Assembly: GCA_902767785.1 (NCBI GenBank)
Contig: CACXIR010000029.1
Location: 15,523-70,891 of the forward strand
Direction of reading: 5' to 3'
DNA length: 55,369 bases
Source: Fibrobacter succinogenes
GTDB taxonomy: Bacteria > Fibrobacterota > Fibrobacteria > Fibrobacterales > Fibrobacteraceae
Shown here: positions 23,197 through 32,600 of the stretch, one piece after another
Layout of the letters: each line of letters begins with the position of its first letter
Numbering within the stretch: position 1 is the first letter of the stretch
Notes under the pieces: generated by a model
What the model saw: the letters and a program-made list of their open reading frames with translations, nothing else
The model's database searches: none
What the model was told of the DNA's origin: nothing
Position numbers and translations under genes: made by a program

Positions 23197-24273
23197 CTAA
23201 TACCGAAGAACACCACCATGCTGAAGATGAGGGCGTCCTTCCCATTTCTTTTGGTAGTGGTGGTGCAGGGGCGCGCACAGGAAAAGCCTTTTGCCTGTGC
23301 CAGTGGTCTTGCGGGTAAACTTGAACCACAAAATTTGCAGCAGCACGGAGAAGGCCTCGGCGATGATGATGATGCACACGATGGGCAGGAACAGTCCCGC
23401 TTGCACCAAGATGAACATGATGCCGATGGCCGCGCCAAAGCCTACGGAGCCTGCATCGCCCATGTAGATTTCTGCAGGGGGGCTGTTGAACCACAGGTAG
23501 GCAAGCAGTGCGCCTGCGATGGCTGTGGCCAGGGGGAACAGTTCGTCGCAGCCCGGCAGGTAGGGCACGCTCAGGTACTGGCTGAAGATAAAGTTGCCGC
23601 TCACGTAGGCCACGAGGCCCACGAACACCATGCTGGTAAGGATGGGCACGGAGACCAGGCTGTCCAGGCCGTCGGTAAAGTTGGTTCCGTTGGCAGATGC
23701 CGCAATCACGAAGGTCATGAAGCCCACGAAGGCCCAGTTGGGCAGGTAAATCTGGAATACGTCGATGGGGCAGAAGGGAATGGTCAGGTTGCCCTTGAGT
23801 TCGGGAATGAACTTGTAGCAGATGACCGCCACCACAAGGCTGAAAAGGAAATACAGGAACAGGCGGAGGCTGCTGGATATGCCGTCGGCCTTTTCCATGT
23901 AGTCGGCGGCCTTGAGCTTGCCCAGCTTGATAAGGCGCTTGGCCTTGACTTTGGCAATGTCGTCGATGGCGCCGATGGCGCTGAATGCCGCAAGGATGAT
24001 GAGGGTGGGCACCGTGTAGTTGTTCATCTGGCACACCAGCAGGGACACCGCCTCCACGACCACCACGAGCAAAAGGCCGCCCATGATCGGTGGGCTTTTG
24101 GCACCGTCCTTGTCGAAATCGCTGGTGGCGTCCAGCTTTTGCATGAACCTGATGTACTTGGGCATCAGGAACAGCACTAGCACAATGGAGAGCATGGCGG
24201 CCACGCCTGCGCGGAACAGACGGCCGTCGAAAAGGTCAATGTTGGTAACGTGATAAAGCCAGTGGCAAAGCAT
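23197..24273 (-). CDS. mraY: Phospho-N-acetylmuramoyl-pentapeptide transferase
   Basis: MraY attaches UDP-MurNAc-pentapeptide to undecaprenyl phosphate, forming lipid I. The 358-aa polytopic protein has PIMGGLLL, the catalytic IDDIAKV pair, NGTNFTDGLD, AEIYMGDAGS and the APLHHHYQK histidine triad. After the triad the frame reads a polar tail (WEGRPHLQHGGVLRY) where MraY normally has its last membrane helix. Skipping one base just after QKK gives KDALIFSMVVFFGIR, which is hydrophobic and stops at 23193. A one-base insertion is therefore likely near 23245. ATG 24273 has a -10-like box 6-7 nt upstream and no ribosome-binding site. First gene of the envelope operon, away from the usual mur cluster. 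Confidence 0.88.
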   Translation of the reverse strand: MLCHWLYHVTNIDLFDGRLFRAGVAAMLSIVLVLFLMPKYIRFMQKLDATSDFDKDGAKSPPIMGGLLLVVVVEAVSLLVCQMNNYTVPTLIILAAFSAIGAIDDIAKVKAKRLIKLGKLKAADYMEKADGISSSLRLFLYFLFSLVVAVICYKFIPELKGNLTIPFCPIDVFQIYLPNWAFVGFMTFVIAASANGTNFTDGLDSLVSVPILTSMVFVGLVAYVSGNFIFSQYLSVPYLPGCDELFPLATAIAGALLAYLWFNSPPAEIYMGDAGSVGFGAAIGIMFILVQAGLFLPIVCIIIIAEAFSVLLQILWFKFTRKTTGTGKRLFLCAPLHHHYQKKWEGRPHLQHGGVLRY

Positions 24274-24306
24274 GGGCAAATAATAAAAATTTCTACATTG
24301 TATGGC
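24274..24306. promoter_or_regulatory. 33-bp divergent promoter with two overlapping leaderless-type signals
   Basis: On the plus strand TTTCTACATT (box 24294-24299) ends 7 nt before ATG 24307. On the minus strand TATTAT (24280-24285) followed by TTGCCC precedes the mraY ATG at 24273. There is no room for leaders or Shine-Dalgarno sites for either gene. Confidence 0.55.
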
Positions 24307-24714
24307 ATGAGCGAACTTCATATCAACTGCCCCCACTGCGGGTCTTCTTTCCAAGTCATGGTGAAGGGCGAACCCTCCAACATGATGGTGTTCTCTTGCG
24401 TCAAGTGCAAGACTCCGCTGATGTATTACGGCGGCGACACCGCGGAACTGGACCGTGAGGAGTTCGCTGGCCTACGCAAGCGTCTGTCCAAGGTGCTGGA
24501 CGTGGTCATCAGCAACGATTCCTCGGTAAAGGACGTGGCGGATTCCTTGCGCAGCATGGTGAACGCCTCCAACGCCATTGCAGAGGAACGGGCGGAAAAA
24601 GCCCAGGAAGGCCGCTGTGCCGAGGGTGCCGTGGCCATTACGGACGAGGCCCTGGAGCAGTTGCAGAAGGACCTGTCGGAAATGGATGCCGACAGTTTCC
24701 TTTCCAAGCTATAA
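24307..24714 (+). CDS. Small zinc-ribbon protein of unknown function
   Basis: A 135-aa protein opening with a two-CxxC zinc ribbon (CPHC at about residues 7-10 and CVKC near 32-35) like the MJ0042/general zinc-ribbon type, then an alpha-helical, Glu/Ala-rich C-terminal region. No known function. ATG 24307 was chosen because the ribbon starts immediately after it and a TACATT box ends 7 nt upstream; an in-frame start at 24250 would run into mraY. Confidence 0.65.
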   Translation: MSELHINCPHCGSSFQVMVKGEPSNMMVFSCVKCKTPLMYYGGDTAELDREEFAGLRKRLSKVLDVVISNDSSVKDVADSLRSMVNASNAIAEERAEKAQEGRCAEGAVAITDEALEQLQKDLSEMDADSFLSKL

Positions 24715-24747
24715 AAGTGCCTTTGGGGCCGAGTCCGGAACGTTTCA

Positions 24748-25395
24748 ATGATAGAGTTTTTTGTTGCAGCCCTTGTGGTGGCCCTTGCTCCCGGCCCGGA
24801 TAATTTGTTTGTACTGGCCCAGAGCGCCACCCACGGTGTCCGGGCCGGGTTCTGCATTATTTGCGGGCTGTGTACCGGACTCTTGGTGCAGACCACGCTC
24901 TTGGCGGCGGGAGTGTCCGCCCTGATTGTGGCAAGCCCCTACGCCTTTTTCGTGATGCAGTGCCTGGGGGCGTGCTACCTGCTGTTCCTGGCCTACAAGA
25001 GTTTTCAGGTGCGGGCGGGAACGGTTAGTCTGGAATCGAGTGGGGCGTCCGACAGTGTCACCCAGAGCGAAACGCAGGCCTCGCAATCGCTGTCGTTCCG
25101 TAGGCTCTACCTGCGGGGCATCGTCATGAACCTGACCAACCCCAAGGCGGTGCTGTTTGCATTGTCCTTCATTCCGCCGGCGGTAAACTTGAGCCGCCCC
25201 ATGCACCCTACGCTGCAGATCGCTCTCTTGGGTGCGGAATTTATTGCGGCCACCTTCATCGTGTTCGGGACTATCGCTTTCTTGGCGGGGACGCTTAGGC
25301 GGTTCTTGCTGAATTCGCCCAAGGCCAACCGGAACTTGAACTGGTTCTCTGGCGTGGTGTTCCTGTTTATGGCGGTGGCGCTGTTTATACTATAA
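24748..25395 (+). CDS. LysE/RhtB-family amino acid exporter
   Basis: A 215-aa inner-membrane protein with the family opening FVAALVVALAPGPDNLFVLAQSATHGVRAG (PGP motif) shown here across residues 5-33, and about six membrane segments. LysE/RhtB proteins export basic or neutral amino acids such as lysine, threonine or homoserine. The substrate cannot be inferred. It lies 33 nt after the zinc-ribbon gene on the same strand. Confidence 0.88.
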   Translation: MIEFFVAALVVALAPGPDNLFVLAQSATHGVRAGFCIICGLCTGLLVQTTLLAAGVSALIVASPYAFFVMQCLGACYLLFLAYKSFQVRAGTVSLESSGASDSVTQSETQASQSLSFRRLYLRGIVMNLTNPKAVLFALSFIPPAVNLSRPMHPTLQIALLGAEFIAATFIVFGTIAFLAGTLRRFLLNSPKANRNLNWFSGVVFLFMAVALFIL

Positions 25396-25414
25396 AAATT
25401 TGTCCTGTAAAGAC

Positions 25415-25444
25415 GAAAAAAACTGCGCCGAGTAGGGCGCAGTT
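25415..25444 (-). terminator. Rho-independent terminator after gatA
   Basis: Stem AACTGCGCC/GGCGCAGTT with a 6-nt loop. On the minus strand it is followed by a run of six T (A-run at 25415-25420 on plus). Confidence 0.85.
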
Positions 25445-25465
25445 CTAAAAAAATGATTCCGAAAC

Positions 25466-26884
25466 TTACTTGTTCAAGCTTTCCGTTGCGGCGGCGACGC
25501 TCAGCAGGTCAGCCTCTTGGAAGGGCTTGCCAATCCACTGCAAGGCCACGGGGAGTCCGCCCGCCATGCCGCAGGGCACGCTTACGCCGGGTAGGCCCGA
25601 AAGGTTCAGGCTCACGGTGTAGATGTCGCTGAGGTAAACGGCCATGGGGTCGGATTCGTTCATGCCGCACTTGAGCGGAAGTCCCGGCATGGCGGGGCTT
25701 GCAATCACGTCGCAGTTTTCGAACGCCTTGTTGAAGTCGTCGGTAATGAGCCGGCGGACCTTCTGGGCCTGCACGTAGTAGGCATCGTAGAAGCCTGCGC
25801 TAAGCACGTAGCTGCCCAGAAGAATGCGGCGCTGCACTTCTTTGCCAAAGCCTTCGCTTCTGGACTTGGCGTAAAGGTCGAACAGCTTGCGGGCATCCTT
25901 GCTGCGGTAGCCGTAGCGCACGCCATCGTAACGGCTCAGATTGGAGCTTGCTTCGGCGGTGGCGATGATGTAGTAGCTGGACACGGCGTAGCTGATGTGG
26001 GGGAGGCTCACTTCCTTGAGGGTGGCTCCTTCCTTTTCCATCTTCTGGAGCATGCCTTCGATGGCGGCCTTGCATTCCTTGTCCAGGCCGTCGCCAAAGT
26101 ATTCCTTGGGTACTCCAATCACCTTGCCCTTGATGCCTGCGTCAAGCTTTGCAGAAAAGTCTTCTACCGGCCTGGAGCTGGTGGTGTTGTCGTGGGGATC
26201 CACGCCGCAAATGGCGCCCAGCAGGGTGGCGCAGTCCGCCACCGTAGTGCCGAAGGGGCCAATCTGGTCCAGAGAGCTGGCGTATGCCAAAAGTCCATAG
26301 CGGGACACGCGGCCGTAGGTGGGCTTTAAGCCCACGACCCCTGTGCAGGCGGCGGGCTGACGGATGGATCCGCCGGTATCGGAGCCAAGGGCACAGGGGA
26401 CCGTGCCTGCGGCCACGGCTACGGCCGAACCGCCGCTAGAACCACCCGGCACCCGCGTTGCATCCAGCGGGTTCTTCACAGGGCCGAAGTAAGAGGTCTC
26501 GTTGCTTGAACCCATGGCGAATTCGTCCATGTTGGTCTTGCCCACGATAATGGCTCCGGCACCTTCCAGCTTTTCGAGCGCTGTCGCGGTGTAGGGAGCC
26601 ACGAAGTTCTCCAAAATCTTGGAGGCCGCGGTAGTGCGCGTACCCGTAAGGCACATGTTGTCCTTCACGGCTACGGGGATTCCGTCCAGAGCGCCCAGGG
26701 CCTTGCCCTCGGCACGTCTTTTGTCGGACTCGGCGGCCTTGGCAAGGGCGCGTTCGCCCAGCACGGAAATGTAGGCGTTCAAATCCTTGGTGGCCTCGAT
26801 CTTTGCAAGGGATTCCTCGGCAAGGGAAACAGCCGTGGCGCTCCCGTTTTTAAGCTTTTCGCTCAGTTCCAAAACGGATGCCAT
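25466..26884 (-). CDS. gatA: Asp-tRNA(Asn)/Glu-tRNA(Gln) amidotransferase subunit A
   Basis: Amidase subunit of GatCAB, which releases ammonia from glutamine for tRNA amidation. The 472-aa protein carries the amidase signature: the catalytic Lys in GIPVAVKDNM, the Gly/Ser-rich GGSSGGSAVAVAAG, and the nucleophile Ser in SDTGGSIRQPA. ATG 26884 has a strong GGAGGA site and overlaps the upstream stop (TAATG); starts further upstream lie inside the DUF4321 gene. gatC is 14 kb away and gatB is absent here. Confidence 0.96.
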   Translation of the reverse strand: MASVLELSEKLKNGSATAVSLAEESLAKIEATKDLNAYISVLGERALAKAAESDKRRAEGKALGALDGIPVAVKDNMCLTGTRTTAASKILENFVAPYTATALEKLEGAGAIIVGKTNMDEFAMGSSNETSYFGPVKNPLDATRVPGGSSGGSAVAVAAGTVPCALGSDTGGSIRQPAACTGVVGLKPTYGRVSRYGLLAYASSLDQIGPFGTTVADCATLLGAICGVDPHDNTTSSRPVEDFSAKLDAGIKGKVIGVPKEYFGDGLDKECKAAIEGMLQKMEKEGATLKEVSLPHISYAVSSYYIIATAEASSNLSRYDGVRYGYRSKDARKLFDLYAKSRSEGFGKEVQRRILLGSYVLSAGFYDAYYVQAQKVRRLITDDFNKAFENCDVIASPAMPGLPLKCGMNESDPMAVYLSDIYTVSLNLSGLPGVSVPCGMAGGLPVALQWIGKPFQEADLLSVAAATESLNK

Positions 26885-27213
26885 TATCTGTTTCCTCCGG
26901 ACCATTTCATAATGTAGATGGACAGCACCATGCCTACGATGCTCACCACGTTGATCTTGAGTCCAAGGCCCAGCGCAAACTTGACCATGTAAAGGTCTAT
27001 GACCACCGGGTTCGCCTTGTTGCCCAGGAATCCTAGGTTCAGGTCGAAAGAGGCCACGAAGAAGTTGCGGACAATGTTGTCGTAGCCGCCGGCGTTCATC
27101 AGTTCGCCCAGTTCCCCGAACAGGAGTCCCAGGCACTCTCCAAGCACTCCGCCAATGATCAGGCCGAGCACGATAAAAAGAAGCAATCGGGCAAAAGAAT
27201 TTCTCTGTGTCAT
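26884..27213 (-). CDS. Small membrane protein, DUF4321-like
   Basis: A 109-aa protein with a membrane helix at its N-terminus (ARLLLFIVLGLIIGGVLGE) and another at the C-terminus (INVVSIVGMVLSIYIM), with a PVVIDLYMVKFALGLGLKI segment between. This two-helix layout matches the DUF4321 family, whose function is unknown. It overlaps gatA by one base. A TACATT box ends 7 nt before its ATG and no ribosome-binding site is visible. Confidence 0.7.
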   Translation of the reverse strand: MTQRNSFARLLLFIVLGLIIGGVLGECLGLLFGELGELMNAGGYDNIVRNFFVASFDLNLGFLGNKANPVVIDLYMVKFALGLGLKINVVSIVGMVLSIYIMKWSGGNR

Positions 27214-27220
27214 GGGCCAA

Positions 27221-27226
27221 AATGTA
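27221..27226 (-). promoter_or_regulatory. -10-like box for the DUF4321-gatA unit, putative leaderless
   Basis: On the minus strand TTTTTTCTACATT is followed by TTGGCCC and the ATG at 27213. Confidence 0.55.
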
Positions 27227-27240
27227 GAAAAAATGAACAC

Positions 27241-27270
27241 AAAAAAACGCCCGACTTGCGTCGGACGTTT
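27241..27270 (-). terminator. Rho-independent terminator after rpsD
   Basis: On the minus strand the arms AAACGTCCGAC and GTCGGGCGTTT pair (one G-U) around a 4-nt loop and run into seven T. Confidence 0.9.
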
Positions 27271-27302
27271 CAAACTTGCGTTTAGGCTGTTTGTGGCTCT
27301 CA

Positions 27303-27908
27303 CTACCTGGAGTAGTATTCCACCACCAGCTGTTCTTCGAGCTGAACAGGAATCTGGTCGCGGAGGGGGAGCTTCACCAGGGTGCCTTCCATCTTGCCGG
27401 CATCCACGGAAAGGTATTCCGGAGCGGCAGGAGCGTTGGCGATAGCTTCCTTGATCTGCACGTGTTCCTTGGAACGTTCGCGCACTGCGATCACGTCGCC
27501 GGCCTTGACCAGGCGGCTGGGAGAGAAGCTACGGACGCCGTTCACAGAGAAGTGGCCGTGTGCCACGTACTGACGGGCGGCGAAAATGGTGCGGGCAAAA
27601 CCCATGCGGTAGACGAGAGCGTCAAGGCGGGTTTCCAAGAGGATCATCAGGTTGTCACCAGCAGAACCTTCGCGACGGTTGGCTTCCTTGTAGGCCTTGG
27701 CCAGCTGTGCTTCGGAAATGTTGTAGGTGAAACGGAGGCGCTGCTTTTCCACCAGCTGCTGCTTGTACACGGAAGCAGACTTCTTGCGGTTCTGGCCATG
27801 CTGGCCAGGTGCAAAATTGCGGCGGTCGAGAGCCTTTTGAGTCTTGTGGGAAACGGCAACGCCCAGGGAGCGTGCTACTTTGCCTTTAGGTCCGCGGAAG
27901 GACGACAT
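27303..27908 (-). CDS. rpsD: 30S ribosomal protein S4
   Basis: Primary-binding protein of the 30S body, 201 aa. The S4 RNA-binding domain is clear at about residues 90-155 (LETRLDALVYRMGFARTI, QYVAHGHFSVNG, VKAGDVIAVRERSKE). The N-terminus (SSFRGPKGKVARSLG) lacks the four-Cys zinc site of some S4 proteins. It has a GAGGT ribosome-binding site. The gene is monocistronic with its own terminator, away from the usual rpsM-rpsK-rpsD-rpoA operon. Confidence 0.97.
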   Translation of the reverse strand: MSSFRGPKGKVARSLGVAVSHKTQKALDRRNFAPGQHGQNRKKSASVYKQQLVEKQRLRFTYNISEAQLAKAYKEANRREGSAGDNLMILLETRLDALVYRMGFARTIFAARQYVAHGHFSVNGVRSFSPSRLVKAGDVIAVRERSKEHVQIKEAIANAPAAPEYLSVDAGKMEGTLVKLPLRDQIPVQLEEQLVVEYYSR

Positions 27909-27981
27909 ATTGTACCTCGTAAGGAAGCTCTTTGGTTACGCTTGCAAATTGGCAGAGCTTGGCGCGACTTGCAAGAATGGA

Positions 27982-28012
27982 CCCCAATAATAGAAACTTG
28001 GGGGCCTTTTTT
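27982..28012 (+). terminator. Terminator-like hairpin facing the plus strand, upstream of rpsD
   Basis: CCCCAA and TTGGGG pair around 11 nt, then CC and six T on the plus strand. Both neighbouring genes are on the minus strand, so its orientation is unexpected; it could mark an antisense RNA end or be chance. Confidence 0.4.
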
Positions 28013-28019
28013 CAAGGGA

Positions 28020-29650
28020 CTACTGCACCTGGATGCGCAAAGTGTCCCGTTTTTGGGGGTCAATGAGGCTTTCGGCGATAAGGTAGGCCCAGTCGCCGGA
28101 GGAACCCTCGTTGATTGTCAGGATTCTTGCACCGTCGGAGTTCTCCGTGGCGTCCACTTTCAGCTCCTTTTCGCAGCTTTCGTAGACCACGTTGCCCAGA
28201 ACCACCAGGTCCTGGCAGGGAATGTACCAGTCCACGGCCCCTGCGGGGGTTTCTGCGGGGGCGGACTTGAAGGTTATGGTGTCCAGCTTCAGGGACTGGT
28301 TCTCCCTGACGTTCAGGGATTCTATGACCTTCTTGGCGGCGGCGTCATAGAAGTTGAAGGAGGTGAGGGAGCCGGGGCGCTTTACCAGGGTGTACAATTC
28401 CAGTTCCTTGGCGTCGGTGGTGTTCTGGCTGTTGAGCATGCGGAAGTGCAGGTACACGGGGCCGTCCTTTTCCACCTTGTAGCCCAGCTTGTCGCGAGGA
28501 ATGGTCTTGAGGGAGTCGCCGCCCTTGCCCAGGATGCTATAGTCGATAACTGTGTAGGGGTGTACCGACCTTTCGCCATAGCCCTTGAAGTGGTGGTCCA
28601 GCGCCAGGGTGTCGCCCTTCTTGAAGTCGCCAAGCCACACGTACTGGTCTTGCCTCAGTTCGAACGCGTCAATTTTGGCGCGGGTCTTTTTCAGCAACAC
28701 GCCGGTGCCCTTCAGGGAGTCGGGCAGCGCAAAGTATTCGCCCTGGGACAGCTTGCGGTTGCTGGAGCTGACCGTGAAGGTGGCGAAGGGGCCGGTCTTG
28801 TAGTTGGGGATGGCTTCGGGCACGATTACCAGGTCCCAGCTGGTGGTGTCGTCGGTAAGCATGGTGTTGTCTACGGTGTCCGTCTCCAGCTGCCGCTGGC
28901 CTTGATGGTGACGCTGTTGCCTATGGGCGAGCCGAACTTCACCCGGATGCTGTCGGGGGAGTCGCCAATCTTGATGATGCCCCGCAGGTTGTCCTTCAGG
29001 GAAATGTTCAGCTTGCTGGAATCGCCGGTATAGCGGAAGTAGCCGTTGTCCATGTGGACCACCATACGCAGATGGGCCTTGTTTTCGAACTGTGCCCGCA
29101 GGCTCACGTAGTAGAATCCGTCTTCCAATATGGCGAACTGGTTGCTGTCCAGGGTCGCCCCGTTTCCGGGAATCAGGGACTTGTGGAATACGCAGTTGCC
29201 GTCGAGGCACTGGGAAAGCATGGGGGACACCATGTTCCCCAGCTCGTTCATAACCACCAGGGAATCCTTGGCCAGGCCGCTGGTGGCGGCACGGATGCTT
29301 ATGCGGGTCCCTTTCTTGAGTTCGCCCAGGAACAAGTTCACTTCGTTTTGCAGGGAGTCCAGGCAGATGGTGCTTTCGGGGCAGGTCTTTTGGGCGGAGG
29401 AATCCTTGGCGGTGGAGTCCGCTCCCTCGCCCCAGGTCTGGAAGTAGATGTTGGTGGTGTCGTCCAGCACCACGTCGCCGTCGTAGTCTATGTCGGCGCG
29501 GTTGCTGATGCCGGAACTGGAATTGAAGGAATCCTCTGCGAAATCCCCTTCGCCGTTGTTGATGCCCGAGTTGTTGGTATGGGATGATTCGCTGCAGCCA
29601 AGCAGGGCGAAGGCCGTCAAGGAAAATGCAATCAATAACTTTTTGTTCAT
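28020..29650 (-). pseudogene. Large lipoprotein, frame broken once
   Basis: The gene opens at ATG 29650 with a lipoprotein signal ending LLGCSES and a Ser/Asn/Asp-rich linker. It reads through repeated beta-rich segments to KASGSWRRTP and a stop at 28871. The same kind of sequence continues in another frame from about 28890 (QLETDTVDNTMLTDD) to a stop at 28020. Supplying one base near 28890 would restore a single protein of about 540 aa, so this is either a one-base-type frameshift mutation or a sequencing error. I do not recognise a family. It begins 12 nt after the beta-helix gene, suggesting co-expression and possibly surface partnership. Confidence 0.75.
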
Positions 29651-29662
29651 CGTAGAGCCGTC

Positions 29663-32600
29663 CTAATTCAAGATGTAGAACTTCTGTTCTGCGCTAAATG
29701 CTTCGCCGTTCACTTTCAAGGTGTACTTGCCCGTGGGGAACTCGTGGGCCTTGAACTTGAAGTGGGTCTTCTTTTCGCCGGCAAGTTCACGGGCCGCCAC
29801 CATGAGCATGCGGCGTCCGAACTCGTTCACGATCTCGATCTGCACGAACTGGGGGTAGCCCACCGTCAGGTCGAAGTCGCATTCCAGGGAGTAGATGTCG
29901 ATGTGCACCTTGGTCAGGGTGTAGCCACCTTCCATGGCGTCGCCGCTAACAGAGCGGGTGTTGTCGAAGTAGCCCACGTAAAGCGCCGGGGCCAGGTTCC
30001 TGTTCTGGTTGCGGGAATAGATGAAGGTCTCTCCAGGCTCCACTGCAGTAAGTATCAGGGTGTACATGTTGGAGGGGTGCTTCCTCTTGAAGAATTCCGT
30101 GAGGGTGGGGGTACGCAGGAAGGCTCCCAACGGGGCCTTGGGGTTCAGGGTGATAATGCCCAAGAAGTCCGCGTACTTGGTGTCGATGCCGCCGCCGGAG
30201 TTCTTGCGGATGTTGAAGTGTCCGCCGGGCTGCGGCAGGTTGGCGGGCGCGTTTTCCCAGGTCAGTTCGTCGCCCTTCCAGTCTATGCCCAGCTTGCCCT
30301 CGCCAAAGTCCATTTCCCGCGAGGTCTCCCTGAGTCCGAATATGTTGAACTGCACCGGCTTTTTCAGGGAGTCGGGGTTGTATTCCAGCTTAAGGCCTGC
30401 GTCAAACAGGGGGCCGGGCAATGCCGACAGGTCAAACTTCAAGTACATCTTGCCTGCGTCGCTGGTGTCGTTGGCCACGCGGAGCACGGCGTCGTTGTTG
30501 TGGGGAGTAAAGTTGTCGAACTGGGAAATCCAGGTGTCTACGCCCTTGCCGCTGGCGCCGCCGTCGCCGGTATTGTCCAGGGTGGTGTACTTCTTGTCGA
30601 ACACGTACACCTTGCCGGTGTCGGCTCCGGTCTTGGTGCCGTCGTCGGCGGTAAAGATAATATTGTAGCGGCCGCTACCCGTAAATGAAACGTCGGTCTC
30701 GTATTCGGCGCTGTCCGAGAAAATCACCTTTCCAGGGCCAACGCCTTTTTTCCACAGCACGGGGTCCCTGCAAAGCCCGTTGCCGCGGCCGTCGTCTTCT
30801 ACCACGCCCTTCAGGTGGATCTTGCCGGGCTGCACCACGATCATCTCGTCGGCGATGGTGACCTTGGGCGCCTCGTTCTGCCCTTGCTTGGGGGCGTAGC
30901 CGGTGTACAGCGTCACGGTCACGCCGCCGGTCTCGTTCTTTTCGAACTGGTTGTCGGTAAGGGCGTAAATGGCGGACCCCATGCGGGATTCCTCTATGAT
31001 TTTCTTGTAGGGGTTGCCGCGGGTCAGTACTTCCTTCAGGCCTTCGATAGAAAGGCTGGAGTTGTCGTTGATGAACATGGGGGTGGTCTTGGCCTTGTCG
31101 CTGGCTATGACTTGCACGCCCAAGAGTTCGGCAGAAGCCCCGTTGGAGTTCTGCAGTATGGTATTGCCGTCCTTGGAGGTTAGTCCCAGTATCCAGATGG
31201 ACCCGCCGTTGTTCTGTATCTTGGCACCCTTGGTGTCAGAGAACATGGAGACCTGGCGGCCCCACAGGTGCTGCTGGTTAATCTGGATGGAACCCACGGA
31301 AACGTCTTCCATGTAGATGTCGCCCACGCCCAGCTCGTTGGTCTCGAAGGATTTGAACATCATGTTCTTGAGCAGGATCACCCGCTTGGACCGGTGGATG
31401 ATGCCGTTTCCGAATTCGGAGAAGCGCTCGATGGTCACCTCGTTGAAGGCACCGTCCTCGATAATGAACTTGCCCTTGCCGTCGATACGGCCCTCGGTAC
31501 CCAATATGCGGCGAACGCGGTTGCGGATGTAGATGTCGCGGTTGATGGTCCAGCGTCCTCCCGGCGGGAAGTAGATGGTCTCCGCTCCGTCGTCGATAGC
31601 GTCCTGGATGGCCTTGGCGTCGTCGGAACCGGTGTTCATCTTGCCGCCGTAGTCGCCGCCAATGGTGGTCCAGGAGTCGGACTTCTGGTCGTTCAGGTTG
31701 GGGGTTTCCGCGATGGGGAGCCTCATGGACTGCTTGGGGCTGTGGCACAGCTGGAAGGGGTCCTGCGTGGTGAATTCCACGATCTCGTTGCCCACGTAGC
31801 TCTCGCTGGCGGCAGGCGGCGTGCTCTTCACCTTATCTTGGAACTTGCTGGTCATGATGGAGCGGGCGAACAGCTGGCCCTCGTTCTCGATGGCCACGGC
31901 GGGCTTGGATTGGTTCACCCGGTTGTACTCCAGGGTGGCATCCACCATCACCATCACGGCCCCTTCGCCGTGGCTATAGACGGCGGGCACGTCGCCCTTG
32001 AAACGCAGGGCGCGGCTAGAGACCACCTGGCCGTCGTTTTCCACGCCGTACTTCTTTTGGCCTCCTAGGGTCACGTGTTCCAGGGTAATGCTATTGGTCT
32101 TGCCGGCTATGTACACTCCGGTCCCGAATCCCTGGACTTCCACGTTCTCCAGGAGCAGCGGGCCAATGTTCTCGGTATGGCCCAGGTCCACGCCGTAAAT
32201 GCCCAGGCTGTCGCCGGAATACACCTTCACGTTCCTGATGGTGCCTTGCTGGGCGGCGTTAAAGCGGATGCCCACGGCGCCGGCGTTCCTTTTGCCGGTA
32301 CGGATGGTAATGTCGCGGATGGAGTTCCTGTGCCGCAGGTTGGGACCCTCGCCTGTAAACAGCACGGGTGCAGGGAAATCGGGGTTGGTGAACCCCTGGC
32401 ATTCGTCGGCCAGGGCTATGATGGTGCCGCCAATGCTCTGCCCTTGCAAAATGGTGCGGCTATAGGACTGCTCCGGCTTTTCCGTGGCGGGCCATGTCAG
32501 CGTGTTGGTAATCTTGTAAATGCCGTGGGGCAGGTAAATGATGTAGTCCCCGTTGGGGTGGTCGTTGAGAGCCCTCTGGATGGCTTCCGTATCGTCGGTC

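Noticed and set aside
27276-29033. 585-codon plus-strand open frame across rpsD and the broken lipoprotein
   Set aside because: Its sequence is a complement shadow of two minus-strand genes; S4 is unmistakable on the other strand.
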